Assembly (NCBI GenBank): GCA_009377845.1
Contig: WHTE01000004.1
Coordinates: 1-51,924 of the forward strand
DNA: 51,924 bases
Direction of reading: 5' to 3'
DNA from: Nitrospirales bacterium
GTDB lineage: Bacteria > Nitrospirota > Nitrospiria > Nitrospirales > UBA8639
The notes beneath the pieces are model-generated. The model did no database searches. It had not been told where the DNA came from and saw only the letters and a program-made list of their open reading frames with translations. Positions within the stretch are counted from its first letter, which is position 1. The number at the start of each line of letters is the position of its first letter. Positions 37,153 to 46,324 of the stretch are shown piece by piece. Both the position numbers and the translations under genes were made by a program.

Positions 37153-37319
37153 TCTCTTGAAATCTGAATTTTTCGAAGCCGATTTTGAATAATGGGCGGC
37201 TGTCCTGCGAGAATTTTCATATGATCAATCATTATGGTGAACCTGGATTGGGATTCCTCTTCTGTCATTTTATGATAGTTTGTGAAAATGCAATGAAATC
37301 AACAGCATTCATGTCGGAC

Positions 37320-37348
37320 TTGACAGTCTGAATCGATTTGATTACCTT
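37320..37348 (+). promoter_or_regulatory. Possible promoter of the multicopper oxidase gene
   Basis: A perfect TTGACA at 37320-37325 followed after 17 bp by TACCTT at 37343-37348, a weak -10. It lies about 100 bp before the start codon. The leader ends with TAAGGAGG 8 nt before the ATG, an ideal ribosome binding site. Confidence 0.4.
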
Positions 37349-37446
37349 TGCCCCTTCCCACCATTTTCATGGAATATTATCGACAGCTTGAACTGTAAAA
37401 TAGCTAGGTCGTTTGTCAGTCTATTTCACCTTAAGGAGGCCGGTCC

Positions 37447-40400
37447 ATGTTTCATGTGAAGTCTAGGAAAGCCATTACCACACTTTCCATTGGATTATTA
37501 GTAGGAGGGTCCACTCTTTTCTCCGGGGGTACGCTCTTGGCCGAAGATATTCAGGACAAAGTCATCCACAACACGGGAATGGTTCATCAAGAATCTCCTG
37601 GATGGGCTGAACGGTTAAAAGGGCAGACTATTATGGAGGACATTCAGTCTGGCCGTCCAGAACGGTCCGCAATGGTCGAGCGTCAGCATGACCGAATCAT
37701 GCTCAGAATGAACAGTGAATCGGATGGTCAGTCCCATACCGACCATACTTCTTCCGGCTTTTACAACACCATGTCCAATATGCACCAATATGGAGCAGGA
37801 GGACAAGATTTACTTTTGGCGTCTGATCGTAGCGTGGAGCCTGTTGCAGCTAGTGGGGGGCGTTGTCCTTCAACTGCTCCTGTCAGGGAGTATGATATTT
37901 CGGCTATCAATGCCGAGATTACCCTTAACCAATGGCTTGATTACTACCCTGGCTATATGTATGTCCTGACGGAAAATATCGACAAGGTTCGGGAAGAGGA
38001 GGCTAAAAACGCTGAAGCGAGGGAGGTGGCTGGCCACAGTGATCCTGGCGCAGTCACGAATGGTCTTCAGGATCAATGGATTCAACCACTGGTGATCAGA
38101 GGCAATCAGGGGGATTGCGTGAAATTTACTCTCCGAAATCAATTGGAGTTCGGTGAGGATGTCAGTTTCCACATTCACGGCTCGAATATGATTGTCAGCA
38201 AGACCGGACAGCCTGCTACGACAACCAATCGCGACACCGTTGCCGAGGAAGGGCAAACGGTAGAGTTGGAATGGTATATACACCCGGAAACCCAGGAGGG
38301 TGGCCGACAGTTCCACACGTTTAGTAATGATCGGGAATTGACGGTTATGGGCATGATGGGGACATTTGTTGTCGAACCTCATGGCTCAGAATATTTGAAT
38401 CCGTTGGGAAACGGAGATCCAACTCCCATGAAAAGCGGTTGGCAGGCCATTATCAAAAATGGAACCGGACCGGATTTTCGGGAATTTGTGTTGATTTATC
38501 ATGAAGTGGGTGATGAAGCGTTTCGTCCGGTGAACAAGCATGGGGATTTCCTGCCTCAACGCGATCCTCTCACCGATTCATATCGGCCTGGGGCTCGAGC
38601 TCTCAATTATCGGAGCGAACCATTCGGGATCAACAACATGCATGTGCAGCACGAATACTTCGGGTTTGAAGATGAATCGATGGGATATAGCTCCTATACA
38701 TTTGGCGATGCACCAACGACGATTCCTCGATCGTATTTGGGCGATCCAGCCAAATTCAGGCTGGTTCACGGAGGTTCGGAAGTCTTCCATTCTCACCATC
38801 CCCACGGGGGCACTATTCGATGGCCAAGGAGTCCACGGGCGATTGACGAAATGCCGATGTGGCATGCCGCGAAAAACGGTCCGGTCAAATATCCCGTCAT
38901 CAGAGCCAAAACCGACCGGGTCGATGTGGAAGTGATCGGGCCTTCCGAAGCCCTTGATTTGGAGACGGAATGTGGATCTGGCTTATGCCAACAACTGGCC
39001 GGTGATTTCTTATTTCATTGCCATGTGGCCCATCACTATGTTTCAGGAATGTGGGGGTACTGGCGAGTATATAACACCATGCAGACGGACGATAATCGGA
39101 CGGATGTGATGCCAAATCTCAGGGAATTACCCGACAGAAAAGGCCGCATGAAAATTGGTGTGACTTCGGATCAATTGATTGGTAAGACGGTCGATTGGTT
39201 CGGAAAAAAATTCACCATTGTGGAAAAGGGGAAAACCAATTGGAAAGCTGACCCGACTGTCGTAAATATTAAGGAGTGGGTTGAAATCCAGTTGCCCGCT
39301 CGAGGGAAGCCTGGCCACAAGGATGACGAACGTGGCCAAATTCTTTCTTATGATGCGACGGTGCTGGATTGGGCGTGGGATGGCAATAAAGCCCTGTCTG
39401 AGAAAGAAAGCACCATTGAGAATCCCAAGTACCACTCAAAGACCCCGGGGAAACGGCGGCCGATTCTGTTTGAGCCCACAACGGGAAAGGTTTCATGGCC
39501 TCACTTAACCCCTCATTTCGGCAAGCGGGTCATGTTCCCACCAAACCACAATCCGGCCCCATGGCTGGAAATGATTCATCAGGATGAAAATGGATTGCGA
39601 ACCTCTGAACCAGCCAAGCCCGGCGAGAACGGCCGGTGGAGTTTGTGTCCGCAGAATGCCGGACGAAAATATTACAATATTCACTTCATTAATACTCCCA
39701 TTCAAATGGCTGGTCCACAGGGGAAGGAAGATCCTATTATTGATCCCTACGGATTGATTTACGTCCTCCATGAGGAAGAAGAAGAAACACGAAAAAATAA
39801 CGATAAAAAATATCCGTTGGTGTTTCGTGCCAATATTTACGACTGTGTTGACTATACCCTTACCAGCGAATGGGAGGATGACGACTTCACAAATTTCCAA
39901 TCCTCCAAAATTAACATTCATCCTCATTTCCTCCAATTCGACAATCAGGCATCGGATGGAGTGATTACCGGTATGTCCTACGAACAGTCTGTCCGCCCGT
40001 TTACCATGCTGGAGAAAAAAACGAAAAAGGGACTTCCCGCGCCGATGAATACCGTCTTGAAGGCTAAGGCCAAAAAAGGCGATTCCAGCATTAAGGTGAA
40101 GAATGCTGCGCAATACCATCTCAACACGGAATTGCTGGTCGGTGCCGATAATGTGAAAGGCAACGAAATCCGTCGCATTAAATCCATTAAGGGGGATACA
40201 ATTTCCTTTGTTCGACCATTGCAGCATAATCATCCTGCGGGGGATATCGTGACCGTGGAATTTGTGCGGTCGCGACTCTGGGCGGACGCTGATGTGGGAA
40301 CGGTGTTCTGGCACGACCATGCCTTTGGGGCGACCACGTGGCCCCATGGGGGATTCGGAACCTTGATTGTGGAACCAGTGGGCTCCACTTATCATGATCC

Positions 40401-42324
40401 GAAGACCGGGAAACAAATCAGGAGCGGGCCCATCGCGGATATCCATACCGTAGAACCGGTCGGTTACGGTGTGAACGGTAGTTTCCGTGAACTCATGGTC
40501 CAGGTTCATGACACGGTGCCTCATACGGTTAATATTGTCACGGCCGGTAACCCGCCTGGGCAGCCTGTAGAGGTGGCGTTGGAGGCAGGAAAAACGGTGT
40601 CATTCATGATGCCGGACAAAATTGCTATGACACCCATGCCTTTCCTCAACGGGGGAACGCATACGACGGGGAGCGGCCTCAATTTCAGGGCAGAACCGAT
40701 CGCTCAACGATTGGCCGTTAATCCCGATGCTTCAAAGGTATTCAGTAGTGCTGAACACGGTGATCCGGATACGCCATTATTGCGCGCGTACCTGGGAGAT
40801 ACAGTGGTGTTCCGTCTTCTGCATACCCTCATGAATGAAACCATGACCTGGACACTATCGGGTCACACGTTTTTGACCGAGCGATATGCCGGGGATGCCA
40901 ATAGAAAAAATTCGATTCATATTGGTATCGCCGAGCGCTATGATTTAGTCGTTCCGAAAGCAGGCGGGCCACGTCTGCAACCGGGAGACTACATTCATTT
41001 CAATGGCCGGTCTTCTAAATTCTCCGAGGGAGGTTGGGGAATCCTTCGAGTGTTGGAGAAAGAGATTTCCGATCTGAAACCGCTACCAGCCGGGTATTCG
41101 GGTCGAAATGAGATTCCGAAGCCCCTTCCTGTTTGTCCTGAAGATGCACAGGTGAAGTCCTTTAATGTGGTGGCCATGGACTTTCCAGGGATGAGTTTTA
41201 ATTCCAATGCTCCGGAATCCATCGAGATTGATTTTGAGAGAACAATCGACCTCAGAAATCCTGATGCCAAGATCTACGTTCTTGAAGATGAGGTCACAAA
41301 GGTGGCAGGGGATTTCCACCCAATGCCATTGACCATTCGAGCGAACGTGGGAGATTGCATCAAAGTGAATCTCAAAAATAAGATGAAGGAGAGCCGTGCT
41401 TCGTTTTCGGCCATTTCATTGGCCTTTAATCCACAAGACTCACTGGGAGCCAACGTCGGGAATAATTCAGGGGATCAAACCATTGCCCCGGGGGAGTCCA
41501 GGACATATACCTATTATGCCGATCCCTTTATCGGTGAAATTTCGTCTCTGGTATGGGATTGGGGAAATGTGATGCTCAATCCTCGAAACGGTCTATTCGG
41601 TGCGGTAATCATCGGGCCGAAAGGGTCTCAATATCGTGACCCAAGGTCCGGTGCTGACATTTCCTTGAAAAATAACTGGGAAGCCGATGTGATTATTGAC
41701 CGGACCATTCCTGGTCAAGAATCGCGCCGAAATTACCGGGATGTGGCCCTCTTCTTTCAAGATGAAGACAACATCATTGGGACCAGCTTTATGCCGTATG
41801 TGCAGAATGTCGCCGGCCTCACCGGGGTCAATTACCGGTCGGAACCTTATCCTTACCGTGAAGAGGCTGGTTGTACACTTGGACGCATGTTCCAGCCCTG
41901 TGAGGTGGATAATCCAAAGGATCCGGTAACTCCACTGATCCAGGCACATGCAGGTGATCCTGTCAGGATTCACGTGTTCGGTGCCAATAGCGAACAAAAC
42001 AGTATGTTTAGTGTAGAAAAGCATGAATGGCCGATTGAACCATTCATGCCGGGTGCCGATCAAATCAGTGTAGTCGAATTCGCCGGATCGGAAACGATCG
42101 ATGTGTTGATTCCTTCCGCTGGAGGGATTGACATGCTTGCAGGGGATTATGTCTGGAATAACCAGCGCCTGCCTTATTCACAATCCGGTCAGTGGGGCTA
42201 CTTCAGGGTTCTTCCAAAAAGTGACCAACGGATTGTTCCCCTCGAAGGAGGTGCAAGGGAGGTCAAGCAGGCTTCGATTGATCCGGTGGAGGATGGGAGA
42301 GCGTTGCCGGTGGCAGTCAAGTAA
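37447..42324 (+). CDS. Giant exported multicopper oxidase with three two-domain units
   Basis: A 1625-residue periplasmic protein. Signal peptide about residues 1-32. Unit A (about 150-545) holds all copper motifs: His242/His244, His279 or His290, HSHHPH at 448-453, and HCHVAHHYVSGM at 524-535 with type 1 ligands Cys525, His530 and Met535. Unit B (about 740-1205) keeps HPH (825-827), HDH (956-958) and His967, but no HCH motif follows; GDYIHFNGRS stands in its place. Unit C (about 1240-1590) is similar in outline without the ligand histidines. The size resembles ceruloplasmin-like multidomain oxidases. The substrate is unknown. The gene has an ideal ribosome binding site and its own terminator. 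It is the largest gene of the copper region. Confidence 0.85.
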   Translation: MFHVKSRKAITTLSIGLLVGGSTLFSGGTLLAEDIQDKVIHNTGMVHQESPGWAERLKGQTIMEDIQSGRPERSAMVERQHDRIMLRMNSESDGQSHTDHTSSGFYNTMSNMHQYGAGGQDLLLASDRSVEPVAASGGRCPSTAPVREYDISAINAEITLNQWLDYYPGYMYVLTENIDKVREEEAKNAEAREVAGHSDPGAVTNGLQDQWIQPLVIRGNQGDCVKFTLRNQLEFGEDVSFHIHGSNMIVSKTGQPATTTNRDTVAEEGQTVELEWYIHPETQEGGRQFHTFSNDRELTVMGMMGTFVVEPHGSEYLNPLGNGDPTPMKSGWQAIIKNGTGPDFREFVLIYHEVGDEAFRPVNKHGDFLPQRDPLTDSYRPGARALNYRSEPFGINNMHVQHEYFGFEDESMGYSSYTFGDAPTTIPRSYLGDPAKFRLVHGGSEVFHSHHPHGGTIRWPRSPRAIDEMPMWHAAKNGPVKYPVIRAKTDRVDVEVIGPSEALDLETECGSGLCQQLAGDFLFHCHVAHHYVSGMWGYWRVYNTMQTDDNRTDVMPNLRELPDRKGRMKIGVTSDQLIGKTVDWFGKKFTIVEKGKTNWKADPTVVNIKEWVEIQLPARGKPGHKDDERGQILSYDATVLDWAWDGNKALSEKESTIENPKYHSKTPGKRRPILFEPTTGKVSWPHLTPHFGKRVMFPPNHNPAPWLEMIHQDENGLRTSEPAKPGENGRWSLCPQNAGRKYYNIHFINTPIQMAGPQGKEDPIIDPYGLIYVLHEEEEETRKNNDKKYPLVFRANIYDCVDYTLTSEWEDDDFTNFQSSKINIHPHFLQFDNQASDGVITGMSYEQSVRPFTMLEKKTKKGLPAPMNTVLKAKAKKGDSSIKVKNAAQYHLNTELLVGADNVKGNEIRRIKSIKGDTISFVRPLQHNHPAGDIVTVEFVRSRLWADADVGTVFWHDHAFGATTWPHGGFGTLIVEPVGSTYHDPKTGKQIRSGPIADIHTVEPVGYGVNGSFRELMVQVHDTVPHTVNIVTAGNPPGQPVEVALEAGKTVSFMMPDKIAMTPMPFLNGGTHTTGSGLNFRAEPIAQRLAVNPDASKVFSSAEHGDPDTPLLRAYLGDTVVFRLLHTLMNETMTWTLSGHTFLTERYAGDANRKNSIHIGIAERYDLVVPKAGGPRLQPGDYIHFNGRSSKFSEGGWGILRVLEKEISDLKPLPAGYSGRNEIPKPLPVCPEDAQVKSFNVVAMDFPGMSFNSNAPESIEIDFERTIDLRNPDAKIYVLEDEVTKVAGDFHPMPLTIRANVGDCIKVNLKNKMKESRASFSAISLAFNPQDSLGANVGNNSGDQTIAPGESRTYTYYADPFIGEISSLVWDWGNVMLNPRNGLFGAVIIGPKGSQYRDPRSGADISLKNNWEADVIIDRTIPGQESRRNYRDVALFFQDEDNIIGTSFMPYVQNVAGLTGVNYRSEPYPYREEAGCTLGRMFQPCEVDNPKDPVTPLIQAHAGDPVRIHVFGANSEQNSMFSVEKHEWPIEPFMPGADQISVVEFAGSETIDVLIPSAGGIDMLAGDYVWNNQRLPYSQSGQWGYFRVLPKSDQRIVPLEGGAREVKQASIDPVEDGRALPVAVK

Positions 42325-42345
42325 CCACCGTTAGTGTTTAAGTTT

Positions 42346-42384
42346 TAAAAATGGGGGATTCATTGAGAATCCCCCATTTTTTTT
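42346..42384 (+). terminator. Rho-independent terminator behind the multicopper oxidase
   Basis: ATGGGGGATT (42351-42360) pairs with AATCCCCCAT (42368-42377) around a 7-nt loop, followed by a T7 run. A strong intrinsic terminator 20-60 nt after the stop codon. Confidence 0.92.
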
Positions 42385-43102
42385 GAAATTCAAACACTAT
42401 TCTTTGATTTTCTGTGAAAAGAAGAAGATTAAAGTGACCACTTATGGAAATCTGAAAGATATTTCGCGTCTCTTTTTTGAAATGGGACCGTACCACCTTC
42501 AATCAATGGCCTTAAATTATGTTATTACCCCTCGAAGATTTGTAATTATTCGCTGCTTTTGAAGGGAGATAACCATATATCATATCGCAATTATTTTTCT
42601 CTTTCTTGAGAGAAGGTCATAAACCCAGCCACGGGATGCAATCTCCTTGGTTCTCTCAACTTTATTATATTATTAAGATTATCCGATAAATGCAGCGTCC
42701 TATTTCTTCATTCTATCGGCGTTCCCAAAATCTCAATGGGGGAATGTGTTTGTGAGGTAATACGACTTCACCCCTATATGAATTTCAAAGGTCTTGTCCT
42801 GTACCGGCCTTCTATGGCTTAAATCGATGGAAATAGGCCGTTTCCCTTTCCGGCTTTTCATCACTTCCCCTATTTTAGAAAAACATCGTATATGGTCTTT
42901 GCCTGAAATCTCTTGACCCCGCCAATAGGCGAAGCTACGATTTGATTTTATGGATGAGGAAGCTGAATCCAAAATAATTTGGTTCAAGGTCAAGCCTTCT
43001 TCCACGGAAGACAAGGAGAGTTCATAGTTCGTATTAGGATTTTGAATTCACCAGTTGTTTCATCTGTGCTCCCTTAGGCCTAGAATGAACTCGGAGGACC
43101 CT
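42385..43102. other. 718-bp gap between the oxidase and the SUMF1-fold gene
   Basis: AT-rich, with no strong gene. A 93-codon minus-strand frame (42733-43014) starts at a TTG and shows no family resemblance. The last 20 bases hold the GGAGG for the gene at 43103. I found no clear promoter hexamers, tRNA or IS ends. It may carry regulatory sequence for the copper region. Confidence 0.5.
42733..43014 (-). CDS. Doubtful hypothetical ORF
   Basis: A 93-codon frame beginning with TTG; no ATG and no clear ribosome binding site. The translation is basic (GEVMKSRKGKRPISIDLSHR) and has no signal peptide or motif I recognise. It lies alone in a 718-bp gap. It may be a real small protein or the remnant of one, but chance is about as likely. 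Confidence 0.2.
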   Translation of the reverse strand: MSSVEEGLTLNQIILDSASSSIKSNRSFAYWRGQEISGKDHIRCFSKIGEVMKSRKGKRPISIDLSHRRPVQDKTFEIHIGVKSYYLTNTFPH

Positions 43103-44044
43103 ATGTGTGCAATACAACGAAGGAAAAGCCTTGTTGCAAAGGGCTTGTTGGCGGCTGGTCTCACTCTGTTGTCCGGGATGATGGCATGGGCACTGGACGT
43201 GTCCGATATACGACCACAATGGACCGACGAGGGCAAGCGCTTGGCTTTGCAGCGAACACAATGGCCGACCAAAGAGGAGCGTGTGTTGATTCCGGCAGGC
43301 TGGTTTACCATGGGGAGTAATAAAAAAATTGACCGGGTAGCCTACCGGGCTGAAATGCCACAACGTCAGGTGTATCTGGATGCTTTTGAAATCGATAAAT
43401 ATGAAGTGACGGCCTTGGAGTATTTGCGCTTTGTCGTGGCTACGGACCGTCCGCCATTGCCGGACTGGAAATACGACGGGGGCAATTTCCAGGAAAGCAT
43501 GTCCCACCATCCGGTGATGCATGTATCGTGGCATGATGCTGATGCCTATTGCCGGTGGGCGGGCAAGCGACTGCCTTCGGAGGCGGAATGGGAAAAAGCC
43601 GCTAGGGGAAGCGATGGACGGATCTATCCCTGGGGAAATACTCCGGCGGGTCTCACACGAGCCAATTTTGGGCGAACGGGCGCATCCGGTCCGGTCCGTG
43701 ATAGACCCGAGCGGTTGCTTCTCTATCCGCCGATAATTTCCGTTGATAAATATGAAAACGGGGAGAGTCCCTATGGGGTGGGGCAAATGGCGGGGAATGT
43801 CGCGGAGTGGGTGAACGATTGGTATGAACCTGAATACTATCGCACGGCTCCAGACCGGAATCCTCAAGGCCCGTCCACGGGTTCGCATCGGGCATTTCGT
43901 GGCGGTGGCTGGATAGATAGCACCCCGACCGTGCGGACGGCCCAGCGCAATGGGACGGCTCCGGAAACCGCGGCTAACTGGCTTGGCTTCAGGTGTGCTG
44001 CCGATGTGAAGACAGACCTCACTCATTCGCCACCAAAATCATGA
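43103..44044 (+). CDS. Exported SUMF1/FGE-fold protein without FGE catalytic cysteines
   Basis: A 313-residue protein: signal peptide about residues 1-30 (KGLLAAGLTLLSGMMAWA), then a complete sulfatase-modifying-factor fold. VLIPAGWFTMGSNKKIDRVA opens it, then VYLDAFEIDKYEVTALEYLRF, WAGKRLPSEAEWEKAARG, YGVGQMAGNVAEWVNDWY, AFRGGGWIDS and WLGFRCAAD. The paired cysteines that oxidise sulfatases in human FGE (in the CHRSYCYRYRC stretch) are absent; the segment reads DSTPTVRTAQRN. So it is not expected to make formylglycine. NirV, which travels with copper nitrite reductase, has the same fold, and a link to the multicopper oxidase is plausible. Start ATG 43103 after GGAGG. Confidence 0.82.
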   Translation: MCAIQRRKSLVAKGLLAAGLTLLSGMMAWALDVSDIRPQWTDEGKRLALQRTQWPTKEERVLIPAGWFTMGSNKKIDRVAYRAEMPQRQVYLDAFEIDKYEVTALEYLRFVVATDRPPLPDWKYDGGNFQESMSHHPVMHVSWHDADAYCRWAGKRLPSEAEWEKAARGSDGRIYPWGNTPAGLTRANFGRTGASGPVRDRPERLLLYPPIISVDKYENGESPYGVGQMAGNVAEWVNDWYEPEYYRTAPDRNPQGPSTGSHRAFRGGGWIDSTPTVRTAQRNGTAPETAANWLGFRCAADVKTDLTHSPPKS

Positions 44045-44262
44045 AGGTGAGAGGTGGTGGGTCTCAGGATGCGTCGTTGGTCTACCCCGTTTCCCCTTCC
44101 ATTGTGCTGGCTACTTGCATTGAAGGCCTCATCTCCTGGACTCAGTGAAGCCTAAGGGCCTTAGTGGATTTTGGGATGCCTGGAGGCTCAGATCTGACCT
44201 CGCTGTTATTCAACAATGGCAGGGTGATTTTTAAGGAGTGGCTTACTCAAAAAGGAGCCTCC
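44045..44262. other. Spacer upstream of the CxxHxxM gene pair
   Basis: Together with the small ORF that follows, this makes 379 bp before the first CxxHxxM gene. It holds GC-rich text with a partial inverted repeat (AAGGCC ... GGCCTT near 44123-44160) and no T-run. No good promoter was found. Confidence 0.4.
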
Positions 44263-44433
44263 ATGGGTTATGAATTGCCATTGTGGATTTTTAGAAGGCT
44301 TCGGTTTGTCGTGGAACGTGACTCGAGTTTATTCCAGCCCTTCGTGCCCATCGGAATGAAACAGATGCAAAGCATTTCTAATTATTCTTATTTGTCGGCA
44401 GTTATGGAAAGGAGGGAGTTGGAATGGCGATGA
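44263..44433 (+). CDS. Possible small protein translationally coupled to the next gene
   Basis: A 56-residue frame starting at an ATG five bases behind AAAGGAG, and ending 10 nt inside the start of the following CxxHxxM gene. MGYELPLWIFRRLRFVVERD is not a typical signal peptide, and no family is recognised. The ribosome binding site and the overlap favour a leader peptide or a real small gene; the odds are moderate. Confidence 0.3.
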   Translation: MGYELPLWIFRRLRFVVERDSSLFQPFVPIGMKQMQSISNYSYLSAVMERRELEWR

Positions 44434-45341
44434 GTGTCATGTTACTCGTTATTATCCTGATGATGTGTTCATCCATGGGGTTGGCCTATCAAGAGATCGC
44501 GGTAAGCAATGGCGGGGCGATTCAAGGTCGTGTCAGTATTGTTGGGGACAATCCTCGACCTATGGCGTTTAATCTGGTCACGATCCCGGACGCGGTATAT
44601 TGTGGAAGGATTTCAACTGGAACAGGATGGCGCATTGTTGAGGATTTTATCATTGGTCCCCAGGGGTCATTAAAAGATGCCGTGGTCATGGTGAGGGGGA
44701 TAGAAAAAGGCAAACCGTTTTCTTTGCCAAAGGTGGAGGTCGAAGCGATTGATTGTGATTTTTTGCCGTTTGTCAATGTGTTACGTGACCAAGATGAAAT
44801 CACCGTGATTAATATGGATCCGGTAGAACATGATATCCAAGGATATGAAACGGCCAGAGAGCGAGGGGCCAGGGTATTGTTTAATCGTCCATTGCCCATG
44901 AACCCATTCCATAAGGTGGTTGGGCTGTTCGGGAAAAGTGCTCACACTCACCTCCCTGGGGAACCGATGGTTGAACAAATCCATTTGCGAAAAGGACGAA
45001 ATGTGTTTGTCATGCAATGTGGATTTCATCCTTATATGTTTTCATGGGGGGTAGTGGTGGAAAATCCCTATTATTCGATTTCTAAAGAAGATGGAGCCTT
45101 CGAAATTAAGGATATTCCAGCCGGAGAATATGAAGTTGCTGTTTGGCATCCTGGGATGAAAACCTATTTGGAGAAAAAAGTGCTTGTGGAAGCGGGGAAA
45201 ACCATGACGTTGGATTTCCAATATGAGTCTCCCCAAGGACGGCGAAGCGTGCATGAAATGCAGAAGAATCCGCATTTTGGCCTGGAATTGCTTGGAGAAG
45301 GAGTTGAGATCATTCCGTCGGTACGACAGCAAATTCCCTGA
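44424..45341 (+). CDS. Exported CxxHxxM copper-type protein with carboxypeptidase-regulatory-like domain (paralog 1)
   Basis: A 305-residue exported protein. Signal peptide about 1-21 (MLLVIILMMCSSMGLA). Domain 1 (about 30-210) is a beta-rich cupredoxin-like fold with likely type 1 ligands His136 (PVEHDIQ), Cys199, His202 and Met205 in MQCGFHPYM. Domain 2 (about 215-280, YSISKEDGAFEIKDIPAGEY to EVAVWHPG) is a carboxypeptidase-regulatory-like or CNA-B-type beta sandwich. ATG at 44424 with AAAGGAGGGAG upstream. The next gene is a close paralog, 21 nt after this one; a third lies at 50727. The ligand set and pairing suggest copper binding and a structural or electron-transfer job in the periplasm. 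Confidence 0.75.
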   Translation: MAMSVMLLVIILMMCSSMGLAYQEIAVSNGGAIQGRVSIVGDNPRPMAFNLVTIPDAVYCGRISTGTGWRIVEDFIIGPQGSLKDAVVMVRGIEKGKPFSLPKVEVEAIDCDFLPFVNVLRDQDEITVINMDPVEHDIQGYETARERGARVLFNRPLPMNPFHKVVGLFGKSAHTHLPGEPMVEQIHLRKGRNVFVMQCGFHPYMFSWGVVVENPYYSISKEDGAFEIKDIPAGEYEVAVWHPGMKTYLEKKVLVEAGKTMTLDFQYESPQGRRSVHEMQKNPHFGLELLGEGVEIIPSVRQQIP

Positions 45342-45362
45342 GGTCATGAGGTGATCCTGAAA

Positions 45363-46277
45363 ATGAGTCGAATGGTAAAAATTGTCGTGATGGGTCTCAT
45401 CTGGGCCATCAGTTCGACCGCTTTAGCCTATGAAGTGACTGAAGTAAAAGGAGGGGCCACCATTCTAGGCACGGTGACCCTAAAGGGAGTTCCGCCTTCC
45501 CCCAAAGCCTATAACCTGATTACGTTCCCCGATCCTGAGTATTGCGGCCGCATTTCGGATGGCCAGGGCTGGCGCCTGCTCAAAGATTTCGTGGTTAATG
45601 ATCAGAGTCAGATTCAAGGGGTTGTGATGGTGGTTGAAGGAGTCAAATCTGGAAAACCATTTACGCTTTCCATTCCGCGAGTGGAAGCTCGGGATTGCCA
45701 GTTTCTCCCTTTTACAACGGTGATTCGTGATGAGCATGGGGTTGAAGTGGTGAATATGGATCCGGTCATGCATGATATTCAGGCCTATGAGACTTCTTTG
45801 ATGCAAGGAACGCGGGTGTTATTTAATTCTCCTCTGCCTTTTAATCCTCGGCATCAACGAGAGAATATTCACGCGACGCATGAGCATCTTCCGGGTAAAT
45901 CCCTGGTTCATCAATTTCAACTGAGCAAGGGACGCAAAACCTTTGTGATGCAGTGTGGGTTCCACGCCTACATGGAGAGTTGGGCCATCGCGGTGGATAA
46001 TCCCTATTTCACCTTTACCAATGAAATGGGAGAGTATGTGATTTCGTTACTCCCACCGGGAAGCTATCGCATCCGGGCCTGGCATCCCAGCGTCAAACAT
46101 GAGCAGGTCCACACATTTACCGTGGAATCCAATCAGACCGTTCGGATGGACTTTTCTTTGTTATCTCCCGTGGGGCGTTGGACCCCGCACACCATGCAAG
46201 CCCCGCCTCGATTTACCTCCGCTGTGCTGGGACGCCCTGTCCTGATCGAGCCGCTGGTCGAACAGCAAAGGCCATGA
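45363..46277 (+). CDS. Exported CxxHxxM copper-type protein (paralog 2)
   Basis: A 304-residue paralog of the preceding protein, aligned end to end. Signal peptide about 1-22 (RMVKIVVMGLIWAISSTALA). Likely ligands His137 (PVMHDIQAYE), Cys198, His201 and Met204 in MQCGFHAYM. The second domain reads FTFTNEMGEYVISLLPPGSY and RAWHPSVK, as in paralog 1. The start is the ATG at 45363, with GAGGTGAT before it; a GTG at 45351 is possible. Both genes probably share one transcript. The ligands are conserved in both copies while much of the rest has diverged, so the motif is under selection. Confidence 0.75.
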   Translation: MSRMVKIVVMGLIWAISSTALAYEVTEVKGGATILGTVTLKGVPPSPKAYNLITFPDPEYCGRISDGQGWRLLKDFVVNDQSQIQGVVMVVEGVKSGKPFTLSIPRVEARDCQFLPFTTVIRDEHGVEVVNMDPVMHDIQAYETSLMQGTRVLFNSPLPFNPRHQRENIHATHEHLPGKSLVHQFQLSKGRKTFVMQCGFHAYMESWAIAVDNPYFTFTNEMGEYVISLLPPGSYRIRAWHPSVKHEQVHTFTVESNQTVRMDFSLLSPVGRWTPHTMQAPPRFTSAVLGRPVLIEPLVEQQRP

Positions 46278-46324
46278 AATGAATAGATTTTTTCGACCTT
46301 CACTCACAATCATGTAACAGGAGA

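Noticed and set aside
39505-40524. Long minus-strand frame of 339 codons
   Set aside because: Antisense of the multicopper oxidase; no ribosome binding site and no recognisable domain.
43034-44026. Long minus-strand frame of 330 codons
   Set aside because: Mirror of the SUMF1-fold gene; the translation is rich in Arg, Pro and His and has no family sense, while the plus strand has a clear signal peptide and motifs.
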